Assembly: GCF_004769405.1 (NCBI RefSeq)
Contig: NZ_RQES01000024.1
Span: 62,001-126,000 of the forward strand
DNA from: Leptospira selangorensis
GTDB taxonomy: Bacteria; Spirochaetota; Leptospiria; Leptospirales; Leptospiraceae
Length of the DNA stretch: 64,000 nt
Direction: 5' to 3'
In this document: piece after piece, positions 8,696 to 18,581 of the stretch
Layout of the letters: every line of letters begins with the position of its first letter
How positions within the stretch are numbered: position 1 is the stretch's first letter
Notes under the pieces: generated by a model
Databases searched by the model: none
Told to the model about the DNA's origin: nothing
The model's input: only the letters and a program-made list of their open reading frames with translations
Position numbers and translations under genes: made by a program

Positions 8696-9877
8696 TTATT
8701 CCGTTTCCGCGAGAGAATAACCGGTTTCCAAATAGAATTGAAAAGTTTTGTCCAGGCTATAAGGCCCTGCATATCTGGAAAGGTCCTTCTCCAGTTCTGC
8801 TGCTTTTAGATTTTTATACATATCTTTCCATTCTTTGGAAACGATGAGTGCGGATTCCTCCGGTTCCGTTTCTGCGACGGATCTGAGCGCGAATGCTAAT
8901 ACTTCCCAACTAAAGGAAGAATGTTTGAGTAGTACATTCCATTCGTCTATGCTTGGGCTTTTTTTTGTGCGGATGATCTCTTCTAAAAGTTCTGTTCCTA
9001 AAATTCCTGAATCAGATCCTATTTGAATATAATATCTTCTTAAAGGAAGTAGATAGTCCTTATCAGGAAAAAGATTTTTTCTGAGAGAAAGTAAGAGTGC
9101 TCTTCTTGCGAGTGCTGCGGATTCTAAGAACCTTCTTTGGTCCAAATATTCCATACTTAAGATATGATGAAAGATTGGTTCGTCCCTAAAGATATTTGCT
9201 CTTTCTAGTAATCCTTCTTCATATAAATTGGAATCTTTGGATTTATATGATATGACACAAAGTCTATGTAAACTTTTGTTTCTAGGAAAGTAGGGCAGGA
9301 ATCTTTTACATCTTGCGATTGAATCTTCTATTTTTCCCGCCTTTTGGAAACCTGAGATTTCATCTAATAGAGCTTGTTCTTCTGCTAGGTATGGATTGGT
9401 AGATTCTAATTCTTTTAAAGTGGCTTTATAATATTCGATGTCTCCGATACGAGAAGACCAAAGTAATGCTTTGTATCTGAGATTTCTATTTTCCGGATCT
9501 CTGGATAATATTACCCTAGCAGTGTTCAGTGCCTTGTCCGGAAATCTGAGTGAATCGTATAGATCCGTCATTTCTTCCAATAATTTGCTTTGGTCAGGAT
9601 TTAATCTAAGGCTTGTTTCGTAACTTTTGAGTGCTTCTAATTCTTCTCCCTTTCCTTTTTGGGATTTTCCTAAAATCCAATAGTAACGGAAGTCTCTGGG
9701 TTCTCCGGTTTCGTCAGCGATCTGTAATTTTTCTAACGCTTGTTGGTATCTTCCCCTTAAAGCCTCTTCTGCTGCCTGCTGGATCAGCTCTTCCCAAGAA
9801 AAGGTTGAACTCAAGGCCAGGACCGATTTTATAGTGCAAATAACTAAAAAGAACCAAATGGAAAGTGTACGTCTCAT
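8696..9877 (-). CDS. Exported TPR-repeat protein
   Basis: 393 residues with a signal peptide (MRRTLSIWFFLVICTIKSVLA). At least three tetratricopeptide units are visible in residues 30-135: EEALRGRYQQALEKLQIAD, YYWILGKSQKGKGEELEALKSY and LYDSLRFPDKALNTARVIL, with degenerate helical repeats to about residue 270. TPR proteins scaffold protein complexes; the partner is not evident here. The gene is divergent from hppA with a 100-bp gap, and the downstream lipoprotein is probably co-transcribed. Confidence 0.8.
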   Translation of the reverse strand: MRRTLSIWFFLVICTIKSVLALSSTFSWEELIQQAAEEALRGRYQQALEKLQIADETGEPRDFRYYWILGKSQKGKGEELEALKSYETSLRLNPDQSKLLEEMTDLYDSLRFPDKALNTARVILSRDPENRNLRYKALLWSSRIGDIEYYKATLKELESTNPYLAEEQALLDEISGFQKAGKIEDSIARCKRFLPYFPRNKSLHRLCVISYKSKDSNLYEEGLLERANIFRDEPIFHHILSMEYLDQRRFLESAALARRALLLSLRKNLFPDKDYLLPLRRYYIQIGSDSGILGTELLEEIIRTKKSPSIDEWNVLLKHSSFSWEVLAFALRSVAETEPEESALIVSKEWKDMYKNLKAAELEKDLSRYAGPYSLDKTFQFYLETGYSLAETE

Positions 9878-9978
9878 CAGTGGCAGCCCTCTGCGGTCTT
9901 CTCCTTAACTTTGGCAAACACAGTTCCCATCTTTTTAATCCATCGGAAATTTTAAAAAAAAACAAGAGGTTTCCCTGA

Positions 9979-12093
9979 ATGAATTCGGTAACCATTATTC
10001 TGGCTTTTGCCGTCCTGGCTATTTTGACCGCCGTTGTTTACGCATTAAAGGTCACCAGGATCCAAATCGGAACTGAGGGCGGAAAAGACCAAGAATCCAA
10101 GAAATTAATCGAAATTTCTTCCGCAATCTCCGAAGGAGCTATGGCTTTTCTCATAAGAGAATACAAGACCATCTCTCTTTTTATCGCCTTTATGGCAGTT
10201 CTGATCTTCTTCCTTTTGGACAATCCGGAGACTCCGGATTTTAACGACGGGTTGTTTACTGCGATCGCTTTCGTGTCAGGAGCTCTTATCTCCTGTCTTT
10301 CCGGCTTTATCGGAATGAAGATCGCGACCATCGGAAATGTTCGTACTGCTCAGGCAGCTAAAACTTCCATGACTAAGGCATTCAGGGTCGCTTTTGATTC
10401 TGGTGCGGTAATGGGATTCGGGCTGGTTGGTCTTGCAGTTTCCGGTATGATCGGGCTTTTCCAACTTTATACTCATTTATTCCAAAACGTAGGAACTCTT
10501 TTCCTTATGGAAGCTCTGGCTGGTTTCGGTCTGGGTGGTTCTGCTGTTGCTCTTTTCGGAAGAGTGGGCGGCGGGATTTACACTAAGGCTGCCGACGTTG
10601 GTGCTGACCTTGTAGGTAAAGTAGAGAAGGGAATTCCTGAGGATGATCCTCGTAACCCTGCGACCATCGCAGATAACGTGGGAGATAACGTAGGTGACGT
10701 TGCAGGTATGGGTGCTGACCTTTTCGGTTCCTGTGCTGAGGCTACTTGTGCCGCTCTTGTGATCGGTGCGACTGCTACTGCTCTTTCCGGAAATACTGAC
10801 GCTCTTTTATATCCACTTCTGATCTCCGCTTTCGGGATCCCTGCTTCTCTTTTAACTTCCTTTATCGCTTCTGTGAAAGAAGGTGGAAATGTGGAGAAGG
10901 TCCTAAAGATCCAACTTTGGGTTTCTACTCTGATCGTTGGTGCGATCATGTATTTTGTAACTGATAAATACATGGTGGATTCTTTCGAGATCGCAGGTAA
11001 AACAATCGGTAAATGGAATGTATACATTTCATTGATCGTGGGTCTGTTCTCCGGTATGTTCATCGGTTTGATCACTGAGTATTATACTTCTCATTCTTAT
11101 AAGCCTGTAAGAGAAGTTGTAGACGCTTCCAAAACTGGAGCTGCTACAAACATCATCTACGGACTTGCATTAGGTTACCAAAGTTCTGTGGTTCCTGTGA
11201 TCCTACTCGTTATCACAATCGTTACTGCGAATATTTTGGCGGGAATGTACGGGATCGCAATCGCTGCTCTCGGAATGATCTCCACAATCGCTATCGGTTT
11301 GACCATCGACGCTTATGGTCCGGTTTCGGATAACGCTGGTGGTATCGCTGAGATGGCGGAGCTCGGAAAAGAAGTTCGTAATCGTACAGATACCTTGGAT
11401 GCTGCCGGTAATACTACCGCTGCTATCGGAAAAGGTTTTGCGATCGGTTCTGCCGCTCTTACTTCCTTGGCATTATTTGCTGCTTTCATTACCAGAACTA
11501 AAACTACCGGTCTGGATATCTTAGACGCAGAAGTTTTTGGTGGATTACTTTTCGGAGCAATGCTTCCATTCGTTTTCACTGCAATGACTATGAAATCAGT
11601 AGGTAAAGCTGCTGTAGACATGGTAGAAGAAGTTAGAAAACAATTCCGTGAGATCCCTGGGATCATGGAAGGAAAAGCAAAACCTGATTACAAAAGATGT
11701 GTGGATATTTCCACTACTGCGGCTTTAAGAGAAATGATCCTTCCTGGACTTTTAGTTCTTTTAACTCCGATCGTAGTTGGTTACTTATTCGGAATTAAGT
11801 CTTTATCCGGTGTTTTAGCTGGAGCATTGGTAGCAGGCGTGGTTCTTGCAATCTCTTCTGCAAACTCCGGTGGTGGCTGGGACAACGCTAAAAAATATAT
11901 CGAAAAAGCTGCCGGTGGAAAAGGTTCTGATCAACACAAGGCTGCAGTTGTGGGAGATACCGTGGGAGATCCTTTAAAAGATACTTCTGGTCCTTCTATC
12001 AATATTTTGATCAAATTGATGGCGATTACAAGCTTAGTGTTTGCTGAATTTTTCGTTCAGCACGGCGGTTTATTGCTTCGTTTGTTCCAATAA
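9979..12093 (+). CDS. hppA: K+-dependent H+-translocating membrane pyrophosphatase
   Basis: 704 residues, about 16 membrane helices, full length for the family. It couples hydrolysis of pyrophosphate to ion pumping across the inner membrane. [18 protein letters not shown] and [19 protein letters not shown] are the substrate/Mg-binding loops. [14 protein letters not shown] has Ala and Gly where K+-independent enzymes carry Lys and Thr/Ala, so K+ dependence is predicted. The Glu in the ion gate follows the plant-type order [13 protein letters not shown] rather than the Na+-pump type (DLFESY), so H+ transport is predicted. AAGAGG precedes the ATG by 10 nt. It stands alone, divergent from the TPR gene, and ends in a repeat element. 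Confidence 0.95.
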   Translation: MNSVTIILAFAVLAILTAVVYALKVTRIQIGTEGGKDQESKKLIEISSAISEGAMAFLIREYKTISLFIAFMAVLIFFLLDNPETPDFNDGLFTAIAFVSGALISCLSGFIGMKIATIGNVRTAQAAKTSMTKAFRVAFDSGAVMGFGLVGLAVSGMIGLFQLYTHLFQNVGTLFLMEALAGFGLGGSAVALFGRVGGGIYTKAADVGADLVGKVEKGIPEDDPRNPATIADNVGDNVGDVAGMGADLFGSCAEATCAALVIGATATALSGNTDALLYPLLISAFGIPASLLTSFIASVKEGGNVEKVLKIQLWVSTLIVGAIMYFVTDKYMVDSFEIAGKTIGKWNVYISLIVGLFSGMFIGLITEYYTSHSYKPVREVVDASKTGAATNIIYGLALGYQSSVVPVILLVITIVTANILAGMYGIAIAALGMISTIAIGLTIDAYGPVSDNAGGIAEMAELGKEVRNRTDTLDAAGNTTAAIGKGFAIGSAALTSLALFAAFITRTKTTGLDILDAEVFGGLLFGAMLPFVFTAMTMKSVGKAAVDMVEEVRKQFREIPGIMEGKAKPDYKRCVDISTTAALREMILPGLLVLLTPIVVGYLFGIKSLSGVLAGALVAGVVLAISSANSGGGWDNAKKYIEKAAGGKGSDQHKAAVVGDTVGDPLKDTSGPSINILIKLMAITSLVFAEFFVQHGGLLLRLFQ

Positions 12094-12106
12094 GAATTTT
12101 TCGTTT

Positions 12107-12202
12107 TCACGCAGAGGCGCTAAGCCGCAGAGAGATCTGGGGTTCAGCGCCTTTTCTATTTTAAAATATTCTAAACCTTAGCGTCTCTGTGTCTCTGCGT
12201 GA
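12107..12202. repeat. Inverted-repeat element between convergent genes, copy 1
   Basis: TCACGCAGAGGCGCTAAG (12107-12124) is matched in reverse complement by 12177-12202, which has the same sequence with an extra 8-nt ACACAGAG unit. The element fills the gap between hppA and the convergent GNAT gene. A related element with the consensus TCACGC-RAAG-MCGC-KAAG lies at 37013-37125, also between convergent genes. It could act as a bidirectional terminator or be a dispersed genomic repeat. Confidence 0.7.
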
Positions 12203-12236
12203 GAATTACTCTGGGGCTCTTTTAAACTCTGCGTCT

Positions 12237-12722
12237 TCAGTCGACTGATTTACGGAATCTCACATAAAAAGGATCGAATCCCATCTTCTTCCAAAATTCT
12301 ACCGCACCTTCATTCTCTGAAATTGCTCTTAATTCTATTGCTAAAATACCTTTTTCTTTCGCATAACGGAACGTTTCGTCTACGAGAGGTTTCATATAAC
12401 CTGATTTTCTTTTGCCTTGTTTGGTGATTGCAAGGTCTATGAATAAGTTCTTTTCCTCGATTAGATATGGTTTTTCTTCCACTCTTGCAATTAGGAGTGA
12501 GACAAGTTCTTCTTCTATAAATCCGCCGATAAATAATACTTTGTCTGTGGCCCTGAGTTTTAAGTAGATATCCACCATTTTGGCTGCGGCTCTGGGACGG
12601 ATCTTAAATATTCCATCTAAAGGGAGTTTATTGACCATTCTAAAAAATTGATTTACCAATTCAATTGCAGCCTCCCTATTTTGAGGGAGGATCGGTCTTA
12701 TCTCCAAAAGTTTGTTAGACAT
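12237..12722 (-). CDS. GNAT-family N-acetyltransferase
   Basis: 161 residues from the ATG at 12722 (MSNKLLEIRPI); the frame stays open upstream to 12866, but that extension overlaps the divergent gene and does not look like protein. The GNAT fold shows as RPILPQNREAAIELV (helix 1), VSLLIARVE (beta 4), LFIDLAITKQGKRKSGYMKPLVDETFRYA, a variant of the acetyl-CoA P-loop (KQGKRKSGYM in place of the usual RGKGIG), and ELRAISENEGAVEFWKKMGF, the classic last motif. The substrate is unknown. There is no clear ribosome site before the chosen ATG. Confidence 0.75.
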   Translation of the reverse strand: MSNKLLEIRPILPQNREAAIELVNQFFRMVNKLPLDGIFKIRPRAAAKMVDIYLKLRATDKVLFIGGFIEEELVSLLIARVEEKPYLIEEKNLFIDLAITKQGKRKSGYMKPLVDETFRYAKEKGILAIELRAISENEGAVEFWKKMGFDPFYVRFRKSVD

Positions 12723-12850
12723 TAAAATAAAACTTTGCAAATGACCGGAGTTTGTGGAGTATTTTTTATAAATGAGAAGAGAAGTTTCTCTTATTTTTTT
12801 AAATAAATAAAAAAAGAAACGATTCCGGTTGTTATCAATACGAAGGTAAA

Positions 12851-13669
12851 ATGATCTTTCGAGCACTTATAATTCTATCCTTCTTCTCATTTATCAATTG
12901 TGAAAACGGTAAATCGGAATTGCCACCTGCAGTTTTGGGATATATCGCTTTGGATTATCTCATTCTAACCGATCCGGATCGTTCTTCTGTTTATTTTTCT
13001 ACAGTGAGATCCTTGGACCTTGAAATTGCTTATGAAACGGATGCGGAACCTTATGCTGGGAATTTTACTGTAGGTGGTTCCAGTATTTGGAACGTGACAG
13101 ATAGTAATTTGCAGGATGTTTTTGCAGATAGATCTTACTCAGTTGCAATCACTGTGCCGAACGACTTATCCGAAATGAACGAGATCCCAAACCAGAATAG
13201 ATCAACCTGGAGTGTGAATCAACTTTTGGATTTAGTGCCTAGATATAGAAAGAAATTTTCTAATTACCAATCTACTAGCTTCTTCATCGTATATGTTCGA
13301 GGACAGTTGGTAGATGCACCTGGTGTGATTGCGGTGACAGTTTCAGGAGTTTTAGGAATTGGACCTCCTGTGATTTTTGTGTTCAAGGATATGATAGAGC
13401 AGTTTGGCAGTATTGTTTCGCCTGATAAAGTAAAGAAGGCGGAACAAATGACAGTGACCCATGAGCTTGGACATGCACTGGGACTAGTGAATGCAGGGAT
13501 TCCTTTATATTCTTCTCACCAAGACAAAGAACATGGAAATCATTGTACTAATTCATCTTGTGGAATGTTCTGGGCCTTAAGCGACACCAAGGTTGACACT
13601 TTCAACCCAACTAGTCCTTTGATCTTTGGACAAGAATGTAGAGACGATATTCGAAACTACACTCCTTGA
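12851..13669 (+). CDS. Metzincin-like zinc metalloprotease lipoprotein
   Basis: 272 residues. The signal MIFRALIILSFFSFINC ends in a spirochaetal lipobox. Residues about 199-210 read TVTHELGHALGLVN, i.e. HExxHxxGxxN, followed by HQDKEHGNHCTNSSCGMFW. The HExxHxxG and the C-x4-C-x-M arrangement recall archaemetzincins, but the third zinc ligand position has Asn; a later His (SSHQ or EHGNH) may substitute. An extracytoplasmic protease role is inferred. GAAGG stands 4 nt before the ATG. The 3' end abuts the convergent glyQS stop with no gap. Confidence 0.7.
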   Translation: MIFRALIILSFFSFINCENGKSELPPAVLGYIALDYLILTDPDRSSVYFSTVRSLDLEIAYETDAEPYAGNFTVGGSSIWNVTDSNLQDVFADRSYSVAITVPNDLSEMNEIPNQNRSTWSVNQLLDLVPRYRKKFSNYQSTSFFIVYVRGQLVDAPGVIAVTVSGVLGIGPPVIFVFKDMIEQFGSIVSPDKVKKAEQMTVTHELGHALGLVNAGIPLYSSHQDKEHGNHCTNSSCGMFWALSDTKVDTFNPTSPLIFGQECRDDIRNYTP

Positions 13670-15067
13670 TTAAAGTAGCTTATTTGCAAAGTAAGACTTT
13701 AGTGAATCGATCGAGACTCTTTCTTGGGACATACTATCTCTTTCTCTTACCGTAACGGATTTATCAGTTAAAGAATCATAATCCACCGTGATACAATAAG
13801 GAGTTCCGATCTCGTCCTGTCTGCGGTATCTTTTTCCGATAGCTCCACCTTCGTCATATTCTAAATTCCCTAAAGAAGATAGATTCGCGTAAATCGATTT
13901 TGCAAGTTCAGGAAGCCCATCTTTTTTCATGAGCGGAAAAATACCGATCTTAACAGGAGCTACCTGAGGAGCAAAACGAAGGACCGTTCTTGTTTCTCCA
14001 TCCGCTAGTTTTTCTTCTGCGTAAGCATCCGAAACAACTGCTAAGAATAATCTGTTTAGACCCAAGGCTGGCTCTACTACATAAGGCACATACTTTTTAT
14101 TAGCTGCCTGGTCTTGGTATTTCAGATCTTCTCCGGAGAATTTTTCATGTTGGGAGAGATCGTAATCGGTTCTAGACGCAATTCCCCAAAGTTCTCCCCA
14201 TCCGAATCCATACTTGTATTCGATATCGGAAGTAGCTTCACTGTAAAAGGAAAGTTCTTCCTTCTCATGTTCTCTGATCTTGAGGTTTTCTTTTTTCAAA
14301 CCGAGATGATCTGTTAAAAATTTAACACAATAGTCCACCCAATGAGAGAACCATTCTTTTTGAGTTCCTGGTTCGCAGAAAAATTCCATCTCCATTTGTT
14401 CGAATTCTCTGGTACGGAATACGAACTGTCTTGCCATGATCTCATTTCGGAATGATTTACCTATCTGAGCAATCCCGAATGGGATCTTGTTCCTGGTCGT
14501 TGAGATGACGTTCTTGAAATTGATAAAAATACCTTGGGCAGTTTCCGGGCGAAGATAAATATCCTGAGAATCTTCTGCGGAAGCTCCATGAGAAGTTTTG
14601 AACATTAGGTTGAAGTCTCTTGCTTCTGTGAATGTTCCTCTATTACCACAATTAGGGCAGGCAAAGTTTCCTGCCTTAATGACCTCGTTCATTTTTTCAA
14701 GGGTGAGTCCTGTGGCGGCTCCTTCTCCTTTTTGATCTTCTAAAAATTTGTCCGCTCTGATACGAGTTTTACAATTTTTACAATCGATGAGTGGGTCGTT
14801 AAAATTAGAAACGTGTCCGGATGCTTCCCACACTTTCGGGTTCAGAAGGATAGAAGAATCTAATCCGACAACGTCCTCTCTTAAGTGGACAAAATGTTTC
14901 CACCAGAGTCTTTTTAAGTTATGGAGAAGTTCGGCTCCGTAAGGGCCATAGTCGAAGGTATTGGAAAGTCCTCCGTAAATTTCGGATCCGGGATAAACAA
15001 ATCCTCTTCTTTTACAAACGGATACAATATCCTTGAGAGAGGAATCTAGGGTTTCTTTTTTCTCCAT
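13670..15067 (-). CDS. glyQS: Glycyl-tRNA synthetase, dimeric class II type
   Basis: 465 residues from the ATG at 15067 (MEKKETLDSSLKDIVS); the frame is open further upstream, but the family starts near this residue. It charges tRNA-Gly in the cytoplasm. Seen: the N-terminal CKRRGFVYPGSEIYGGL, the zinc-like Cys pairs CKNCKTR and CPNCG, class II motif 2 (FRTREFEQMEMEFF) and motif 3 (GLNRLFLAV), then an anticodon-binding domain (APVKIGIFPLMKKDG). Length and order match the alpha2-type enzyme. It is convergent with the protease gene, and its 5' end abuts the TonB-C membrane protein on the other strand. Confidence 0.95.
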   Translation of the reverse strand: MEKKETLDSSLKDIVSVCKRRGFVYPGSEIYGGLSNTFDYGPYGAELLHNLKRLWWKHFVHLREDVVGLDSSILLNPKVWEASGHVSNFNDPLIDCKNCKTRIRADKFLEDQKGEGAATGLTLEKMNEVIKAGNFACPNCGNRGTFTEARDFNLMFKTSHGASAEDSQDIYLRPETAQGIFINFKNVISTTRNKIPFGIAQIGKSFRNEIMARQFVFRTREFEQMEMEFFCEPGTQKEWFSHWVDYCVKFLTDHLGLKKENLKIREHEKEELSFYSEATSDIEYKYGFGWGELWGIASRTDYDLSQHEKFSGEDLKYQDQAANKKYVPYVVEPALGLNRLFLAVVSDAYAEEKLADGETRTVLRFAPQVAPVKIGIFPLMKKDGLPELAKSIYANLSSLGNLEYDEGGAIGKRYRRQDEIGTPYCITVDYDSLTDKSVTVRERDSMSQERVSIDSLKSYFANKLL

Positions 15068-15181
15068 AGGTCCAAGGATTCTCGAATAGGATTCGTGATA
15101 AAGTATTAAATTCGTAGGAATTCCTTCAATTCTTGTTTGCTTCCGGAACAAGCTAGGGTCCAATGGACAAGGATATTCGGA

Positions 15182-16861
15182 ATGAAAAAGGAAATTTCAC
15201 AGAAGGAAAAACTAGTCTTTTGGGGGATCAATTTTCTCTCTTGGACCTCTCCCATTTCCATGATTGGGTTCGGGATTTTTTTTCCCCTGGGAGTTATCTT
15301 CCTATTTCCTAAAGAGGATAGGGTCCTTAGGCCGGCATTCCATTCCGTTTTTCTACAAGTCGTTCTAGGTTTATTTTTATTTTCTCTAGAACTTCTATTT
15401 TTAATTTTCCCGAAAGCGGAAGAGATATTTTCATTATTTGTTCTACTCAGTTCGGAAGAACCTAGTTCATCCGGATTCCTTGTCCTAACTCTGATGTTTT
15501 TCTTAGGCCTGGCTGTATTTTTTCTACAAGCAAAACATATTCGAAAAAGTTTAAAACCGGAAGATCCAAGACCACTTATCTTAAATCCGGTCATAGTTTT
15601 TCTAACTGTAGGCTGTTTAATATTATTCACTCATTATTTAACATATTCGGATCCGTTCAGAACAAAGATGGCAACCTTTGCAGTTTTTTCTGAAAGTGTT
15701 TGGATCTTCTTTTTTACCGCAGTCGGACTTGCGGAACTTCTATCGGGCAAAAGACCATTCTTCCTATTTCGGAGACCTTGGGCCTGGTTCGTAAGACAAA
15801 CTAGAGATTCATTTGCAAAGGAAGAAGGGGATCTGCCTGCTTCTGCCAGAAAACGTAAGAACGCAAAAGTGAGAGATGCGATCTTAGCGGGTTGGGGTCA
15901 TATCTATACGGGACGTTTGTGGAAAGGATTTCCGATCCTGTTCGTGTATCTGCTTGGCCTATTATTATTTGCTACATTCTTCTTTTCTTGGTGGGAACCG
16001 GCTTTAGGGATCCGCTTTCTCGCAAGTTTAGGTTTAAAACCTGGGCTTTCCGATAAAAAGTTTTTTGAAGTGGCCTCTTCTTTTTGGATTTGGTCTGCAA
16101 TCTTAACCACATTAGTTTTAGTTAATGTGTTTTCAGGATGGTTACTTCGAAGAACCTTCCATTCCAAAGCAGCTCTTTTGGGTTTAAGCCCGGGTTTCGA
16201 AAACAACCTTGGACTAAGTGTTCTTGTTCACTTAATAGTAATTTGTTTAATTCTACTTATGCCGACGACTATAGCTTTCCAGAAAGAAAGTAAGTCTCGC
16301 CCTACGGATCATTTTACTCCCGAGAATCATGCTGAGTTCTATTTTATAGATCCGAATCTTCCCGACGAGGTGAAAGGACTCAATGGTGGAGTGATCACCG
16401 GAACGGATACCCCGAATAGTACGCAGGGAGAAAAAATCCCTGAGGAAAAACCTTCAGACGAGGGTAGAGTAAAAGGTGAAGTTAAGAAGATCAAAGGTAA
16501 AAAACTTCCTCCTACTTATTCCAATTATATCTCTGCGAAGATGAGAACTTTCGAATCCTTTATGGATTATTGGAGAAGTGCCCCCAGAAATTATTCATGT
16601 GTTGTAGCTTATACGATCACTCCGGATGGAGAAGTTGTGGATGTGGAACTTGTACAAAATTCTCCTTATCCGGAACAGGATCAAAGAACATTGGAACTGA
16701 TCGAGAACTTATCTCCAATGATGCCTCCTCCTGGGACGAAAGGTTATATCAGGGTCACGGAACTTTTCTGGAACGGACCTTTGGACGCTAAGGCAATGCC
16801 GACTCCTTTACAACAAGAGCTGGTGAATATGTTCGACGGTCGTTATATGGAGGAATTATGA
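15182..16861 (+). CDS. Multi-pass membrane protein with C-terminal TonB domain
   Basis: 559 residues from the ATG at 15182 (AAGGAT 7 nt upstream). There are about four membrane helices in the first 190 residues, then RDAILAGWGHIYTGRLWKG and two more helices, and a last helix near residue 350-365 (LSVLVHLIVICLILLMPTTI). A charged Pro/Lys linker follows and a TonB_C domain at about 450-545 (YSCVVAYTITPDGEVVDVEL, NLSPMMPPP). TonB domains reach across the periplasm to energise outer-membrane transporters. Having so many helices before the TonB domain is unusual. The stop overlaps the prsW start (ATGA), so the three genes to 18545 form one operon. Confidence 0.75.
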   Translation: MKKEISQKEKLVFWGINFLSWTSPISMIGFGIFFPLGVIFLFPKEDRVLRPAFHSVFLQVVLGLFLFSLELLFLIFPKAEEIFSLFVLLSSEEPSSSGFLVLTLMFFLGLAVFFLQAKHIRKSLKPEDPRPLILNPVIVFLTVGCLILFTHYLTYSDPFRTKMATFAVFSESVWIFFFTAVGLAELLSGKRPFFLFRRPWAWFVRQTRDSFAKEEGDLPASARKRKNAKVRDAILAGWGHIYTGRLWKGFPILFVYLLGLLLFATFFFSWWEPALGIRFLASLGLKPGLSDKKFFEVASSFWIWSAILTTLVLVNVFSGWLLRRTFHSKAALLGLSPGFENNLGLSVLVHLIVICLILLMPTTIAFQKESKSRPTDHFTPENHAEFYFIDPNLPDEVKGLNGGVITGTDTPNSTQGEKIPEEKPSDEGRVKGEVKKIKGKKLPPTYSNYISAKMRTFESFMDYWRSAPRNYSCVVAYTITPDGEVVDVELVQNSPYPEQDQRTLELIENLSPMMPPPGTKGYIRVTELFWNGPLDAKAMPTPLQQELVNMFDGRYMEEL

Positions 16862-17640
16862 GTTTAGAAGTAATTCTTCTTGCGATTGGAAGTATTTTTC
16901 CTTGGGGATTTTATCTTATCTATACCCAGCCGAATACAGGCAGAGAGAAACGTTTCTTTTTTATAATATTCTTCGCGTTACTTTTAGGTTGGATCTCCAC
17001 CGAGTTGGTTCTGAGAGCAAGCGCTTGGATCTGGCCTGAAACAGAGATTAAGGCCAAGGTAGCGAAATCAATTCTTTCTCAAACTGCATTTCTTGCATTC
17101 GTAAAAGCTGGAATGATGGAAGAGTTCTGTAAATCTATTCTGATCGTTTCTTTGTCTCTTGTCTTCGCCTATGATTGGAAGAAGAAGGAATTTCTTCCGG
17201 AAACATTCTTAGTAGGCGGATTTATCGCATTAGGTTTTGCTGGAATAGAAAATTATCATTATATCTTAACGGCGAAAGAGGATGATAGGATCCATACTTT
17301 CATTTTAAGAACATTAAAATCTTCGAATGCACATTTGCTTATCAATCTATGCTTTGCGCTTTGTTTGATTAAAAGTAATAAAAGACAATTCCCGGATAAA
17401 TACTGGTACATTCTTTCCGGATTTTTATTAGCGGTAGTCCAGCATGGGCTATTCGACTTCTTCGTGATCCCAGTCGGAAGATTCGGGCATTGGGCAGCAA
17501 CGGCACTCTTCGTAGGGATCTGGGTCTGGATCGTGAAAGACAGAAGAGTGTATATGAAAGAAGAAAAAATTTATAAAATACAAAAAGAAAAACCTCCTGA
17601 GGAAGAAATTTCCCGATCGGTTCCAGAGATAATCCGTTGA
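16858..17640 (+). CDS. prsW: PrsW-family intramembrane metalloprotease
   Basis: 260 residues with about seven or eight membrane helices. The family motifs are present in order: MMEEFCK (E88-E89...K92), GFIALGFAGIENYHY (E131), NAHLL (H159) and VVQHGLFDFF. PrsW in Bacillus performs site-1 cleavage of an anti-sigma factor; the substrate here is unknown. The start overlaps the upstream stop and its own stop overlaps the TTG start of prmA, so translation of the three genes is coupled. A charged tail of about 30 residues (KEEKIYKIQKEKPPEEE) follows the last helix. Confidence 0.8.
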   Translation: MSLEVILLAIGSIFPWGFYLIYTQPNTGREKRFFFIIFFALLLGWISTELVLRASAWIWPETEIKAKVAKSILSQTAFLAFVKAGMMEEFCKSILIVSLSLVFAYDWKKKEFLPETFLVGGFIALGFAGIENYHYILTAKEDDRIHTFILRTLKSSNAHLLINLCFALCLIKSNKRQFPDKYWYILSGFLLAVVQHGLFDFFVIPVGRFGHWAATALFVGIWVWIVKDRRVYMKEEKIYKIQKEKPPEEEISRSVPEIIR

Positions 17641-18545
17641 AATACAAAGAGATCAGAGTTTCCATTCCGAAAGATTTTGCGGAAGAATTTTCCGCATACC
17701 TTGACGAATGGCAGGTAGCAGGATATTACGAGATCCTGTTCGACAGAGAAGAGCCGAGAAAACACGGCGAAGAAATTATCTCGGATAATACTCCTATCAG
17801 AGTATATCTGGCGGAAGACGATGTTCAGTCGGAAGCTAAAATTTGGATCTATCTACAAACGGTTGCACCTGAAAATTCTTTTGCAGAATCCAGATGGATA
17901 GAAACAAAAGAATACGAAGAAGCTTATAAAGAATTTTATAAACCGTTTTCAGTCGGAGTTTTCTGGGTAGTGCCTACCTGGGAAAAAGAAGACTGGGAGA
18001 AAAACAAAAAGTCCGAACAAAAAGATTCAGTTCCGGTGTATATCAATCCCGGACTTGCTTTTGGAACTGGGCATCATGAGACCACTCGTTTGGTTTTATC
18101 CAGACTAGGCTCCATCGATCTGAAAGGAAAGAAGGTTGCGGATATTGGTGCGGGTTCCGGGATCTTATCCGTCGCTGCGGCAAAATTAGATGCATCTAAA
18201 ATTATCGCAGTGGATATAGATCCGAATGCAGTACGTTCTTCTACATTTAATAGGGACGAGAATGAGATCTCTCCGGAAGTTTTGGTAGTGGAAGAGGGTG
18301 GATTCGATCACCCGCAAGTTTCTACCGAAACATTCGATCTATGCGTGGCAAATATAACATTCGCCGTCTTAAAAGCGAATATGGAAAAGATCGCAGGACT
18401 TCATACGGATCATTTTTTATTCAGCGGTGTGATCACTGAAAGAAAAGAAGAATTCCTGGAACTTTTATCTTCCCAAGTAGGAGGTAAATCTTTATATGAA
18501 ACCTCCTGGAACGGATGGGAACTGATAGAATGGGCCCGCAAATAG
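17637..18545 (+). CDS. prmA: Ribosomal protein L11 methyltransferase
   Basis: 302 residues from a TTG codon at 17637 that overlaps the prsW stop (TTGA). It methylates Lys residues and the N-terminus of L11 using SAM. Visible: an N-terminal L11-binding alpha/beta domain (to about 110), PGLAFGTGHHETTRLVL (about 137-153), the SAM-binding VADIGAGSGILSVAAAKL, the acidic DIDPNAVRSS, and LCVANITF, where NITF occupies the place of the usual NILA/NI. Length is typical. Association with a TonB/PrsW operon is unusual and probably has no functional meaning. Confidence 0.9.
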   Translation: MKYKEIRVSIPKDFAEEFSAYLDEWQVAGYYEILFDREEPRKHGEEIISDNTPIRVYLAEDDVQSEAKIWIYLQTVAPENSFAESRWIETKEYEEAYKEFYKPFSVGVFWVVPTWEKEDWEKNKKSEQKDSVPVYINPGLAFGTGHHETTRLVLSRLGSIDLKGKKVADIGAGSGILSVAAAKLDASKIIAVDIDPNAVRSSTFNRDENEISPEVLVVEEGGFDHPQVSTETFDLCVANITFAVLKANMEKIAGLHTDHFLFSGVITERKEEFLELLSSQVGGKSLYETSWNGWELIEWARK

Positions 18546-18581
18546 CATAACGTTTTACTAATATTTAATATCGGAGAAAAA

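Noticed and set aside
12723..12866. N-terminal extension of the GNAT frame
   Set aside because: The extension overlaps the divergent gene start and has low-complexity Phe/Lys content; GNAT starts at 12722.
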